DNA of 64,000 nt from Janthinobacterium sp. 67 (lineage in GTDB: Bacteria; Pseudomonadota; Gammaproteobacteria; Burkholderiales; Burkholderiaceae_D): positions 434,001 through 498,000 of the forward strand of contig NZ_PGES01000001.1 of the NCBI RefSeq assembly GCF_002797895.1. The letters are read 5' to 3'. The position numbers and the translations under genes were made by a program. Below the pieces are notes generated by a model. It was given only the letters and a program-made list of their open reading frames with translations. It did no database searches and was not told the DNA's origin. Shown here piece after piece: positions 24,864-32,845 of this stretch; the stretch's first letter is position 1; each line of letters begins with the position of its first letter.

Positions 24864-26099
24864 TTAAAACCACGTCTCCACTTGCAGGCCGAACGAGGTG
24901 CCGCTGGTGGCGTTGCCGTACACGGGGCCCGATTCATTGGCCTTGTTGACGGCGGCCGTGGCGGCGTCGTTCCATTTGCCGTAGGTGACGAAGGCGCGCA
25001 GCTCGGGACGCGACCAGTAACCCTTGCCCGCCGTCAGGGTGGGCGCGAAGGTCAGCTTGGTCAGGCGCTGCGCGGCGCCGCCCGTGGGCGAGGTCACGCG
25101 ATCCGTGCCCAGTTCGAACTGCAGCTTGAAGTTGTCGTTGACGGCATACACGGGGCGCACGCCCAGGGAGGTCCAGGTCGAACTGCCGCCCGTGGCGTCG
25201 GACTTGTCGCGCTGCACGATGGCAATCATTTCCGCGCTCCATTCCGGCGTCGGCTGTATCCACAGCGAATTGAAGATGCGCAAGCGCGTGACGTCGCTGC
25301 CGTTGCGGATCGAACCCGTCGTGCCCATGCGGTCGCAGCACTGGCCGCCGGCGCCCGTGCCCGGCCCGACGCCGTACTGGATGCCGAAGGTGTTGGCGCC
25401 GCCCCATACCTTATCCTGCTTGTGCAGCACGGTGGCTTGCCAGCCGCTGTGCGAGGTGCTGTCCTTCTTGTCGGGCGTGATCAGGGTGGTCAGCACTTCC
25501 AGCGTGCCATCCTGGTTGATGGGGATGCCCTGGTAGACGAGGTTTTGCCGGATGGCCGAGTTGCCGGGCTTGTCGTTATCCTTGAAGAATCCATAACTGA
25601 TGCGGCCCGGCCCCAGCTTGTACTGGTCGATGCCGCCGCCCGTGCCGTTCATATTGATGTATTGCAAGTCCAACATGTGGATGTCGGGACGCATGTAGTA
25701 GCGCTTGCCGATCCAGGCCGTGCCGCCGTTGAGGATTTCGATGTTTTTCGCTTCCACGTACATCTTCGACATGCTCAGTTCCGAATCGCTGACGGCGGAG
25801 CTGGGCGTGTAGGCGGCCACCATGATATGGCCGACGAAGCTGACGCCATTGGGCGACTTGGCCATTTCCTTCTGGTATTCGAACTCGCCATAGGTGTCGC
25901 ATTCGTTGCCGAGCCGGTAGCGCATGGTGTTGCCGCCCAGGCCGTAGCAGCTTTGCGGGCCGCGGCTGTCCGTGCTCGAGCCGAGGCCGGCGCGGAAGTA
26001 GCCGTGGTATTCGCCTTCGGCATCGCTGGCGTGGGCGGCGCCGCAGGCCAGCAGCATGGCGCAGGCCAGGGCCAGCGAGGTCTTGATCGGGTGTTGCAT
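24864..26099 (-). CDS. LamB-family carbohydrate porin, module 2
   Basis: A 411-residue homologue of the porin at 17900. It has a signal peptide (MQHPIKTSLALACAMLLACG), the mature start EGEYHGYFRAGLGSSTDS, shared segments such as GLGGNTMRYRLGNECDTYGE and RPDIHMLDLQYINMNGTG, and the end FGLQVETWF. It is the probable outer-membrane entry for the ABC system encoded just upstream on the same strand. Ribosome site AAGGAGA. It adds a cysteine pair (GGQCCDRMG) absent from porin 1. Confidence 0.9.
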   Translation of the reverse strand: MQHPIKTSLALACAMLLACGAAHASDAEGEYHGYFRAGLGSSTDSRGPQSCYGLGGNTMRYRLGNECDTYGEFEYQKEMAKSPNGVSFVGHIMVAAYTPSSAVSDSELSMSKMYVEAKNIEILNGGTAWIGKRYYMRPDIHMLDLQYINMNGTGGGIDQYKLGPGRISYGFFKDNDKPGNSAIRQNLVYQGIPINQDGTLEVLTTLITPDKKDSTSHSGWQATVLHKQDKVWGGANTFGIQYGVGPGTGAGGQCCDRMGTTGSIRNGSDVTRLRIFNSLWIQPTPEWSAEMIAIVQRDKSDATGGSSTWTSLGVRPVYAVNDNFKLQFELGTDRVTSPTGGAAQRLTKLTFAPTLTAGKGYWSRPELRAFVTYGKWNDAATAAVNKANESGPVYGNATSGTSFGLQVETWF

Positions 26100-26189
26100 G
26101 AAGTCTCCTTGTCGTTATCAAAATGCGTGCTTGGGCACGTCGTACCGGATCGCTGCCGATCCAATCGGGGAGCTGCCTGGGCGGAAAGC

Positions 26190-27323
26190 TCAGGCGGCCA
26201 ATATCTGTTTCGATGAAATCAGGTTGCCGGGCTGGCGCCGCGTGCGCGCCACGCCTTGGGCGTCGAACAAATGAAAGGCGCTGCTGGCGGCCGAGACCGT
26301 GAACGGCTGGCCCAGCGGCACGCGGTTGTTGCCGTCGCCGCGTATCACCAGTTCCTGCCCGTTGTCCAGCGCCAGGTAAATGAAGTTGGCTTCGCCCAGG
26401 TGTTCCACCAGGCTGACGACGCCCTGGAAGCGGGCGCTGCCGTCGCCGTTTTCCAGGATGTGTTCGGCCCGCAAGCCCACCGTGACGGCGTCGCCCGGCA
26501 GCAGGCCGGCCGGATCAACGAGGGCCGTGATTTCCTGGCCGCTGGCCAGCGCCACGCGCACGCCATCATCCTGCGCGGCGATGACCTTGCCTTCGAAGAA
26601 ATTCATCATCGGCGCGCCGATGAAACCGGCCACGAAGCGGTTCGCCGGCTGCTGGTACAGCTCCAAAGGCGTACCCGCCTGCTGGATATGGCCGCCATGC
26701 ATGACGACGATCTTGTCGCCCAGGGTCATCGCCTCGACCTGGTCGTGCGTCACATACACGATGGTGGCGTTCAACTGGCGGTGCAGCTTGGCAATTTCCA
26801 GGCGCGTCTGCACGCGCAGGGCCGCGTCGAGGTTAGACAGCGGCTCGTCGAACAGGAACAGCTGCGGTTCGCGCACGATGGCGCGGCCGATGGCCACCCT
26901 CTGGCGCTGGCCGCCCGACAGTTCGCGCGGCAGGCGTTCCAGCAGGTGGTCGATCTTCAGGATGGCGGCCGCGTGGCGCACGCGCCGGGCGATGGCGTCC
27001 TTGCTGGCGCCGGCGATCTTCAGGCCGAACGCCATGTTGCGGTACACGCTCATGTGCGGATACAGCGCATAGCTCTGGAAGACCATGGCGATGCCCCGTT
27101 CGGCCGGCGGCAAGTCGTTGACAACCTTGCCGCCGATGGACAGGGTGCCTTGCGAAATGCTTTCCAGGCCGCACAGCATGCGCAGCAAGGTCGATTTGCC
27201 GCAGCCGGAAGGGCCCACCAGCACGACGAATTCACCGTCGCGGATGTCGAGGTCGATGCCGGCCAGCACATTGCTGTGGCCGTCGTAGGATTTGGTCAGT
27301 TGTTGCAGGCTTACATGGGCCAT
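26190..27323 (-). CDS. Sugar ABC transporter ATPase, module 2 (UgpC/MalK type)
   Basis: A 377-residue ATPase with Walker A GPSGCGKSTLLRMLCG, signature [15 protein letters not shown], Walker [16 protein letters not shown], switch histidine in VTHDQVEAMT, and a C-terminal TOBE domain. It energises the two permeases encoded just upstream (10-base gap). It is clearly related to the ATPase at 22557, so the modules share one family. Confidence 0.92.
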   Translation of the reverse strand: MAHVSLQQLTKSYDGHSNVLAGIDLDIRDGEFVVLVGPSGCGKSTLLRMLCGLESISQGTLSIGGKVVNDLPPAERGIAMVFQSYALYPHMSVYRNMAFGLKIAGASKDAIARRVRHAAAILKIDHLLERLPRELSGGQRQRVAIGRAIVREPQLFLFDEPLSNLDAALRVQTRLEIAKLHRQLNATIVYVTHDQVEAMTLGDKIVVMHGGHIQQAGTPLELYQQPANRFVAGFIGAPMMNFFEGKVIAAQDDGVRVALASGQEITALVDPAGLLPGDAVTVGLRAEHILENGDGSARFQGVVSLVEHLGEANFIYLALDNGQELVIRGDGNNRVPLGQPFTVSAASSAFHLFDAQGVARTRRQPGNLISSKQILAA

Positions 27324-27333
27324 GGCGCACCTA

Positions 27334-28173
27334 TTATTTGACCGCGCCGGACGTCAGGCCGCGGATCAGTTGACGAGAGAAAATGACGTACATGACGAGC
27401 ACGGGAATGACGGCCAGCGACAGCGCCGCCAGCACGGAGTTCCAGTCCGTCACGTATTGCCCGATGAATTGCTGCACGCCCAGGGTGACCGTCTTGGTGC
27501 GGTCCGATGGCGCCAGGATCAGCGGGAACCACAGGTCGTTCCAGGCGGGAATCATGGTAAACACGGCCACCGTGGCGATGGCGGGGCGGATCAGGGGCAG
27601 GATTACCTGGAAGAAGATGGCGAACTCGCCCACGCCGTCGCAGCGCGCCGCATCCTTCAGTTCGCGCGGCACCTGGCGCACGAATTCGGACAAGATCATC
27701 ACGGCCAGCGGCAGGCCCTGCGCCGTGTACACGAGCACCAGCGCGCTCAAGGTGTTGATCAGGTCGAGCCGCACCACCAGTTCCAGAATGGAGACCGTGC
27801 CCAGGCGGATGGGGATCATGATGCCCAGCGCCAGGTACAAGGTCAGCAGGCGGTTGCCCGTAAACGTGTACTCGGACAAGGCCCAGGCCGCCATGGCGCC
27901 GAACAGCACGATCAGCAGCAGCGACAGCAGGGTGACGAACAGGCTGTTGCCGAAGTACAGCAGGAAGTCCGAATTGGCCAGCACCTTGTGAAAGCCCACG
28001 AGCGAAAAGGTGGACGGCGTGGGCAAGGCCAGCGGATTGTCGAAGATGGCGGCCCGCGTCTTGACCGAGTTGATCAGGATCAAGACGATGGGGAACAGGG
28101 CAATGATGGTGTAGCCGGCCAGGATCGCATGCACGGCGGCGCGCCCCAGGGGGCGGGTGGAAACGTTGCGCAT
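27334..28173 (-). CDS. Sugar ABC transporter permease, module 2 (MalG type)
   Basis: A 279-residue permease. The ATG at 28173 (MRNVSTRPLGRAAVHAILAG) is chosen; the open frame runs further upstream through the neighbouring gene but that part is a shadow. The EAA loop is PRELKDAARCDGVGEFAIFF. It works with the preceding permease, which ends 8 bases upstream. Confidence 0.9.
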   Translation of the reverse strand: MRNVSTRPLGRAAVHAILAGYTIIALFPIVLILINSVKTRAAIFDNPLALPTPSTFSLVGFHKVLANSDFLLYFGNSLFVTLLSLLLIVLFGAMAAWALSEYTFTGNRLLTLYLALGIMIPIRLGTVSILELVVRLDLINTLSALVLVYTAQGLPLAVMILSEFVRQVPRELKDAARCDGVGEFAIFFQVILPLIRPAIATVAVFTMIPAWNDLWFPLILAPSDRTKTVTLGVQQFIGQYVTDWNSVLAALSLAVIPVLVMYVIFSRQLIRGLTSGAVK

Positions 28174-28181
28174 GGCGGCCC

Positions 28182-29096
28182 TTACAGTTCGTAGCGTGTC
28201 AGCTTGCGCTGCACGAAAAAGAAATACACGCCCACGCCCACGAGGATCACGAGGAACATCATGGTGGCCACGGCGGCGCCCATGGTGGGGCTGCCCAGCT
28301 GGGCCTGGTAACCGAAGAAGGTGCGGTAAAAGAAGGTGCCGAGGATGTCGGTGGCGTAGTTCGGTCCCGCCAGCGCGCCTTTCACGGAATACACGAGGTC
28401 GAAGGCGTTGAAGTTGGCGACAAAGGTGAGGATGGTCACCAGCCCCAGGGTGGGCCAGATCAGCGGCAGCTTGATTTGCCAGAAGATGCGCATGGCGCTC
28501 GCCCCTTCCGCGTGGGCCGCCTCGATGATTTCCTCGGGCACGGCCAGCAGGGCCGCATAGATCAGCATCATGGGGATGCCGATGTATTGCCAAACGGAAA
28601 TGAGAGCGATGGTCAGCAGGGCCGTCGATTCCTGGCCCAGCCATGGCGCGAAGTAGCTGCCGATGCCCACGCCATCCATCAGCGACTGGCCCACGCCCCA
28701 CAGCGGCGACAGGATCAGTTGCCAGATGAAGCCGATGATGACGACGGACAGCAGGGTCGGCAGGAAGATCAGGGTACGGTAGCTGCGCTCGCCCTTCAAA
28801 CCCTTGAGGCTGAAGAGGGTGGCCAGCAGCAGGCCGATGGGATTTTGCAGCAGCATGTGGATGAGGAAGAATTTGCAGTTGTTCCACATCGCATTCCAGA
28901 AACTTTGCGACCATTGCGGGTCGAACAGGATGGTGGCGTAGTTGGCCAGGCCGGCAAAATGGTGCTGGCCGCTCTCATCGGTCGTGTACAGGCCGAGGCG
29001 CAGGGTGTCGGCCAGGGGCAGGGCGCTGAACAGCGAGTAAATGACCAGCGCCGGGGCCAGGAACACGAGGACGTGCCATGGGAAAGCTTTTTTCAC
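28182..29096 (-). CDS. Sugar ABC transporter permease, module 2 (MalF type)
   Basis: A 304-residue permease. The GTG at 29096 (VKKAFPWHVLVFLAPALV) preceded by CTGGAG is taken as start. An in-frame TTG 48 bases upstream would place part of an intercistronic hairpin inside the coding region and lacks a ribosome site. The EAA loop is PEEIIEAAHAEGASAMRIFW. Six membrane helices are expected. Confidence 0.88.
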   Translation of the reverse strand: MKKAFPWHVLVFLAPALVIYSLFSALPLADTLRLGLYTTDESGQHHFAGLANYATILFDPQWSQSFWNAMWNNCKFFLIHMLLQNPIGLLLATLFSLKGLKGERSYRTLIFLPTLLSVVIIGFIWQLILSPLWGVGQSLMDGVGIGSYFAPWLGQESTALLTIALISVWQYIGIPMMLIYAALLAVPEEIIEAAHAEGASAMRIFWQIKLPLIWPTLGLVTILTFVANFNAFDLVYSVKGALAGPNYATDILGTFFYRTFFGYQAQLGSPTMGAAVATMMFLVILVGVGVYFFFVQRKLTRYEL

Positions 29097-29122
29097 GGCG
29101 AAACTCCAGACGAAGAAAAGCA

Positions 29123-29141
29123 CCGGCGGCGGGGCCGCCGG
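29123..29141 (-). other. Intercistronic hairpin after binding-protein gene 2
   Basis: An 8-bp perfect stem CCGGCGGC (29123-29130) with GCCGCCGG (29134-29141), loop of three bases. On the minus transcript it is followed by TGCTTTTCTT. It lies between binding-protein and permease genes and could be a partial terminator or an mRNA stabiliser giving excess binding protein. Confidence 0.6.
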
Positions 29142-29207
29142 CAAAACCGAGCCACCGGCCGCCGCATCGCACTGCTCAGGCCGGTTGCGCGGGGAGGGTA
29201 GATGGAT

Positions 29208-30473
29208 TTATTGCTGTTGCGGCTTGTACCACTTGGCAAAGCCGGACTGGATCTGGCGCGCCGCGTCTTTCGGCGCCAGCTTGCCGTTCAAGACTTGGGC
29301 GTTGACGTTCCACAGTTCGTTTTCCATGCTCGGCTCGCCACGGTTGAGGATTTGCGCATTCAGGCGGATGGTCGAGGCGCAACTGGCACGCCAGCCGTTC
29401 ATTTGCTTGGCCAGCGGATCCTTGATGGAGATCAAGTGGTTCGACAGCGAGAAGAAGCCCGTCACTTTGTTGGTGTAGATGTCGGCGAATTCCTGCGAGC
29501 CGAGCCAGGCGAGGAATTTGTAGGCGTCTTCCTTGTTCTTCGACTTCTTGTTGACGCTCATGCCGATGTCCGTGTGGTCCGAGATATAGCACTTGTCGCC
29601 GGCCTTGCGCACGGGCGGGTTCAAGGCGCCCAGTTCCAGTTCCGGGTCCTGCTTGAAGTAGGCGATGTCCCAGGAGCCGGACGGGTAGATGGCGGCCTTG
29701 CCCAGCGCGAACTGGTTCTGGCTGTCGCCATAGGTTTGCGCGCTGGCGCCCTTGGACAGATAGCTGCCCAGCCGTGCCTCATATTCCCAGGCGGCGACGA
29801 ATTGCGGGTCGGTAAATTTGGCCTTGCCGGCGATCAGCGCCTTGCGGCCCTCTTCACCCTTCCAGTAATTGGCGCCGATGCTGGTAAACACCACCTGGTT
29901 CGCTTCCCACTGGTCGGCCGTGCCCAGGGCCAAGGGCGCATATTTGCCGCTTTTCTTGACCGTTTCCAGCACCTTGAAAAATTCCTCTTCCGTGGCGGGC
30001 GGCTGCAGTTTCAGTTCGCGGAAGATTTTCTTGTTGTACAGGAAGCCATGCATGACGGAGGCGATCGGCATGCAGAAGGTGTCCTTGCCATCGTCCGTCT
30101 GCCATGCCACCTTGGCCGAAGCGGGGAAGTTGTCCATGCCGGCCTTGCCGTCGAGCTTTTCCAGCTGGCCCCGCTTATACAGGGCCAGCGAGACGTCGAA
30201 CGGGCGGCAGGCCAGCAAGTCGCCGGCCGTGCCGCCGCTCAGGCGCGCGTTCAGGGTGGAATCATATTCCGTGGGGGCGGTGGGCGAGAACTTGATCTCG
30301 ATGCCAGGATGTTTTTTCTGGAAGGCGGGAATGAGCACCGTTTCCCACAGGGTCTTGTCATCCACGCGCCAGCTTTCGATGGTGAGCGTGCCCGCCTGTG
30401 CCGTGCCGCTGGCCAGCAGCAGGGCCAGCAATGTGTTGCGCGCGGCCGCGCCGCCTTGTGCATGCAGTTGCAT
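29208..30473 (-). CDS. Sugar ABC transporter substrate-binding protein, module 2
   Basis: A 421-residue periplasmic protein of the UgpB/MalE class. The signal peptide ends at SGTAQAG, then TLTIESWRVDDKTLWETVLI and VNKKSKNKEDAYKFLAWLGS, typical of family-1 extracellular binding proteins. It is a different subfamily from the GtsA-like protein of module 1, so the ligand is probably different (an oligosaccharide or modified sugar). ATG 30473 is preceded by AAGGAGACGAC. First gene of the minus-strand module 2 operon. Confidence 0.9.
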   Translation of the reverse strand: MQLHAQGGAAARNTLLALLLASGTAQAGTLTIESWRVDDKTLWETVLIPAFQKKHPGIEIKFSPTAPTEYDSTLNARLSGGTAGDLLACRPFDVSLALYKRGQLEKLDGKAGMDNFPASAKVAWQTDDGKDTFCMPIASVMHGFLYNKKIFRELKLQPPATEEEFFKVLETVKKSGKYAPLALGTADQWEANQVVFTSIGANYWKGEEGRKALIAGKAKFTDPQFVAAWEYEARLGSYLSKGASAQTYGDSQNQFALGKAAIYPSGSWDIAYFKQDPELELGALNPPVRKAGDKCYISDHTDIGMSVNKKSKNKEDAYKFLAWLGSQEFADIYTNKVTGFFSLSNHLISIKDPLAKQMNGWRASCASTIRLNAQILNRGEPSMENELWNVNAQVLNGKLAPKDAARQIQSGFAKWYKPQQQ

Positions 30474-30828
30474 GTCGTCTCCTTGTTGGTGTTGGTCTTG
30501 TTTGGCTGCCTGTTACGCTGCAGTTGGCGGACAGTAGCATCGGGGGGAATGTGACGCCAGCACCCGGCATTGCACTGGCGGCTATCGCTTATCCTGTTGA
30601 TTTGAAAGGATAAATTTATAATACGCACGTCTGCCTGCTTACCTTTCCTTACCGTCGACTGCTGCCGTGGCGCGCCGCGCGGGGCGTCGGGCACGTGGCG
30701 CCCCTGGTGCGCTGCGCAAGGTAGCGCAACAAAAGCTCACGTTTCTTTACAAATCAGGGGTCTAAATTACCAACCTGCTGTTTTGTAGTTGGGCTATAGT
30801 TTGTCGCGACAAGAACAAGGAGACAGGA
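30474..30828. promoter_or_regulatory. Divergent control region, module 2 / sensor operon
   Basis: A 355-base gap without a credible ORF. The minus side has an AT-rich patch at 30611-30623 with a -10-like TATTAT on the minus strand. A GC hairpin GGGGCG/CGCCCC lies at 30681-30704. The plus side has a HexR-like site at 30784-30798 overlapping a -10-like TATAGT (30795-30800), then a ribosome site AGGAG before a TTG start. Confidence 0.45.
30784..30798. promoter_or_regulatory. HexR-like site before the binding-protein/two-component operon
   Basis: TGTAGTTGGGCTATA matches TGTARTNNNAYTACA at 10 of 12 fixed positions and overlaps a -10-like TATAGT. Same kind of site as at 17767, 17804 and 19270. Confidence 0.45.
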
Positions 30829-32157
30829 TTGAAGACCCCGCCGCGCAGCACCGCCGACCGCCATGCCGGGGCCGCCCGCCGTCGCGGCGTGGCGGCGCTG
30901 GCGCTGCTTGCCTTCATGTGCAGCAGCGTGCCGGCGCGGGCCGAAGCGCTGCAAGTACTGCATTGGTGGACCTCGATCGGCGAACGCCGCGCCGCCGACG
31001 TGCTGGTGGCGCGCCTGGCGCAGGAAGGCGTCGAATGGCGCGACGCGGGCATCGCGGGTGGCGCAGGCGTCGGCGCGGGCAAGGTCTTGAAGAGCCGCGT
31101 GCTGGCCGGCAAATCGCCGGAAGTCATGCAACTGATCGGCTATACCCTGGGCGAGTGGAGCGACCTGGGCTTGCTGCTGCAACTCGACAGCGTCGCCGCC
31201 AGCAACAACTGGCGCGCGACCATGTATCCCACCGTGTGGGGCTTGCTGCAGAACCGCGGCCATACGATGGGCGTGCCGGCCGGCATCCACCGCATCAATA
31301 CCCTGTTTTACAACCGCAAGATCTTCCAGCGCCTGGACCTGGCCGTGCCGCGCAGCTGGAGCGACTTCGAGCGCGTGGCCGGCAAGCTGCGCCAGGCCGG
31401 CATCACGCCGCTGGCGCAAAGCAGCGAAGCGTGGCAGGTGGCCACCCTGTTTGAAACGCTGGTGCTGGCCGAATCGGGACCCGCGTATTACCGCGCCCTG
31501 TTTGTCGAGAAGAAAGCCGAGGCGTATGCGGACCCGCGCCTGCGCCACGCCTTGCAGCGCTTGAGGTCGCTGAAGCAATGGATGGGCACGCCGCTGCGCG
31601 AACAGGGCTGGCCTGAAATGGCGCGCCAGGTGGGCGATGGCGAGGCGGGCATGTACATCATGGGCGACTGGGCGAAGGGCGAGCTGAACGCCTGGGGCCG
31701 CGCCACGGACGAGGTGTTCGGCTGCGTCGCGGCGCCCGATACAGGCGACTACCACCTGTACAGCATCGATACCCTGGCCATGTTCGCCTCCGATTACACG
31801 CACCAGGGCGCGCAGGAAAAGCTGGCGCAGGTGGTCGCTTCGCTGCCCGTGCAGCTTGAATACAGCCAGGTAAAGGGCTCGATTCCCGCCTTGCGCCAGG
31901 CCGACCTGTCGCGCCTGGACAGCTGCGCGCGCGCCTCGGCGCAGGCATTCGCGCGCGGCGCCGCATTCCAGGCGCCCAGCCTCGTGCACCGCATGGCCAC
32001 CGATGAAACCAGCAAGGACGCCATCATCGCCGAAGTGCACCGTTATTTCCTGGACGAGACGATCAGCGCGGCCGACGCGCAACGCCGCATCGGCAGCATG
32101 TTGCAGGCGCTGAATAAAAAAGGACGAGATCATGTCACGCAAAATCCTGGTCGTTGA
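30829..32157 (+). CDS. Orphan GtsA-like sugar-binding protein linked to a two-component system
   Basis: A 442-residue exported protein. The start is TTG, preceded by AGGAG. After a charged N-region and a signal peptide (ALALLAFMCSSVPARA) the mature part begins LQVLHWWTSIGERRA and aligns by eye with the module 1 binding protein (shared IAGGAGVGAG-type and GDWAKGE stretches). No permease is adjacent. Its last 26 bases overlap the response-regulator gene. I infer a sensory role: the loaded protein may signal to the histidine kinase two genes on. A transport role with the module 1 permeases is the alternative. Confidence 0.85.
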   Translation: MKTPPRSTADRHAGAARRRGVAALALLAFMCSSVPARAEALQVLHWWTSIGERRAADVLVARLAQEGVEWRDAGIAGGAGVGAGKVLKSRVLAGKSPEVMQLIGYTLGEWSDLGLLLQLDSVAASNNWRATMYPTVWGLLQNRGHTMGVPAGIHRINTLFYNRKIFQRLDLAVPRSWSDFERVAGKLRQAGITPLAQSSEAWQVATLFETLVLAESGPAYYRALFVEKKAEAYADPRLRHALQRLRSLKQWMGTPLREQGWPEMARQVGDGEAGMYIMGDWAKGELNAWGRATDEVFGCVAAPDTGDYHLYSIDTLAMFASDYTHQGAQEKLAQVVASLPVQLEYSQVKGSIPALRQADLSRLDSCARASAQAFARGAAFQAPSLVHRMATDETSKDAIIAEVHRYFLDETISAADAQRRIGSMLQALNKKGRDHVTQNPGR

Positions 32158-32845
32158 CGACGATCAAAAGACCCGCATGCTGTTGAAGGCCTACCTGGAA
32201 AAGAACCAGTACGAGGTGGGCCTGGCGCACGATGGCGCCACCTTTCTGGCCGAATTCCACCGCCACGTCGACAGCCTGTCGCTGGTGATCCTCGACGTGA
32301 TGCTGCCCGATACGGATGGTTTTGCCCTGTGCAAGGTGGTGCGCGCCCGCTCGAACGTGCCCATCATCATGCTGACGGCCAGCTCCGACGAGACGGACAG
32401 GGTGGTGGGGCTGGAACTGGGCGCCGACGACTACATCGCCAAGCCCTACAGCCCGCGCGAATTGCTGGCGCGCATCAAAGCCATTCATCGCCGCACGGGC
32501 ATCGACGCGGCAGCGCCGCCCCGTTACTATCGTTTCGTCGGGTTCACGCTCGATACGCTGGAACGCACGGTGACGGATGCCGATGGCGAAGCGCTGCAGC
32601 TGACGGGCCTCGATTTCCAGCTGCTGCGCTACTTTGTCGAGCATCCGGGCGATATCCTCGACCGTAGCGTGCTGTGCGAACAGACGCGGGGCCGCGACGC
32701 AGGGCCGCTCGACCGCTCGCTCGATGTGCAGGTGAGCCGGCTGCGGCTGCGCCTGAAGGACGATGGCAAGCAGCCCATGCTGATCAAGACGGTGCGCGGC
32801 GCCGGTTATGTCTTCTCGGCCGACGTGAGCAGTGCACATGCCTGA
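32132..32845 (+). CDS. OmpR-family response regulator (GltR-like)
   Basis: A 237-residue regulator. The receiver domain (1-115) has the acidic pair in ILVVDDDQKT, phospho-acceptor Asp55 in VILDVMLPDTDG and Lys104 in DDYIAKPYS. A winged-helix DNA-binding domain of the OmpR/PhoB class follows (about 135-232; LTGLDFQLLRYFVEHPG). The start lies inside the end of the binding-protein gene, and the stop overlaps the kinase start, so all three are translationally linked. In Pseudomonas a comparable pair (GltR/GtrS) controls glucose uptake genes, which fits this neighbourhood. Confidence 0.92.
   Translation: MSRKILVVDDDQKTRMLLKAYLEKNQYEVGLAHDGATFLAEFHRHVDSLSLVILDVMLPDTDGFALCKVVRARSNVPIIMLTASSDETDRVVGLELGADDYIAKPYSPRELLARIKAIHRRTGIDAAAPPRYYRFVGFTLDTLERTVTDADGEALQLTGLDFQLLRYFVEHPGDILDRSVLCEQTRGRDAGPLDRSLDVQVSRLRLRLKDDGKQPMLIKTVRGAGYVFSADVSSAHA

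Noticed and set aside
24120..26216. Plus-strand open frame of 698 residues
   Set aside because: Antisense to the ParB-like and porin 2 genes; no motifs, low-complexity shadow composition.
30251..30694. Minus-strand small ORF across the module 2 upstream gap
   Set aside because: It runs out of frame into the binding-protein gene, has no ribosome site and no family resemblance.
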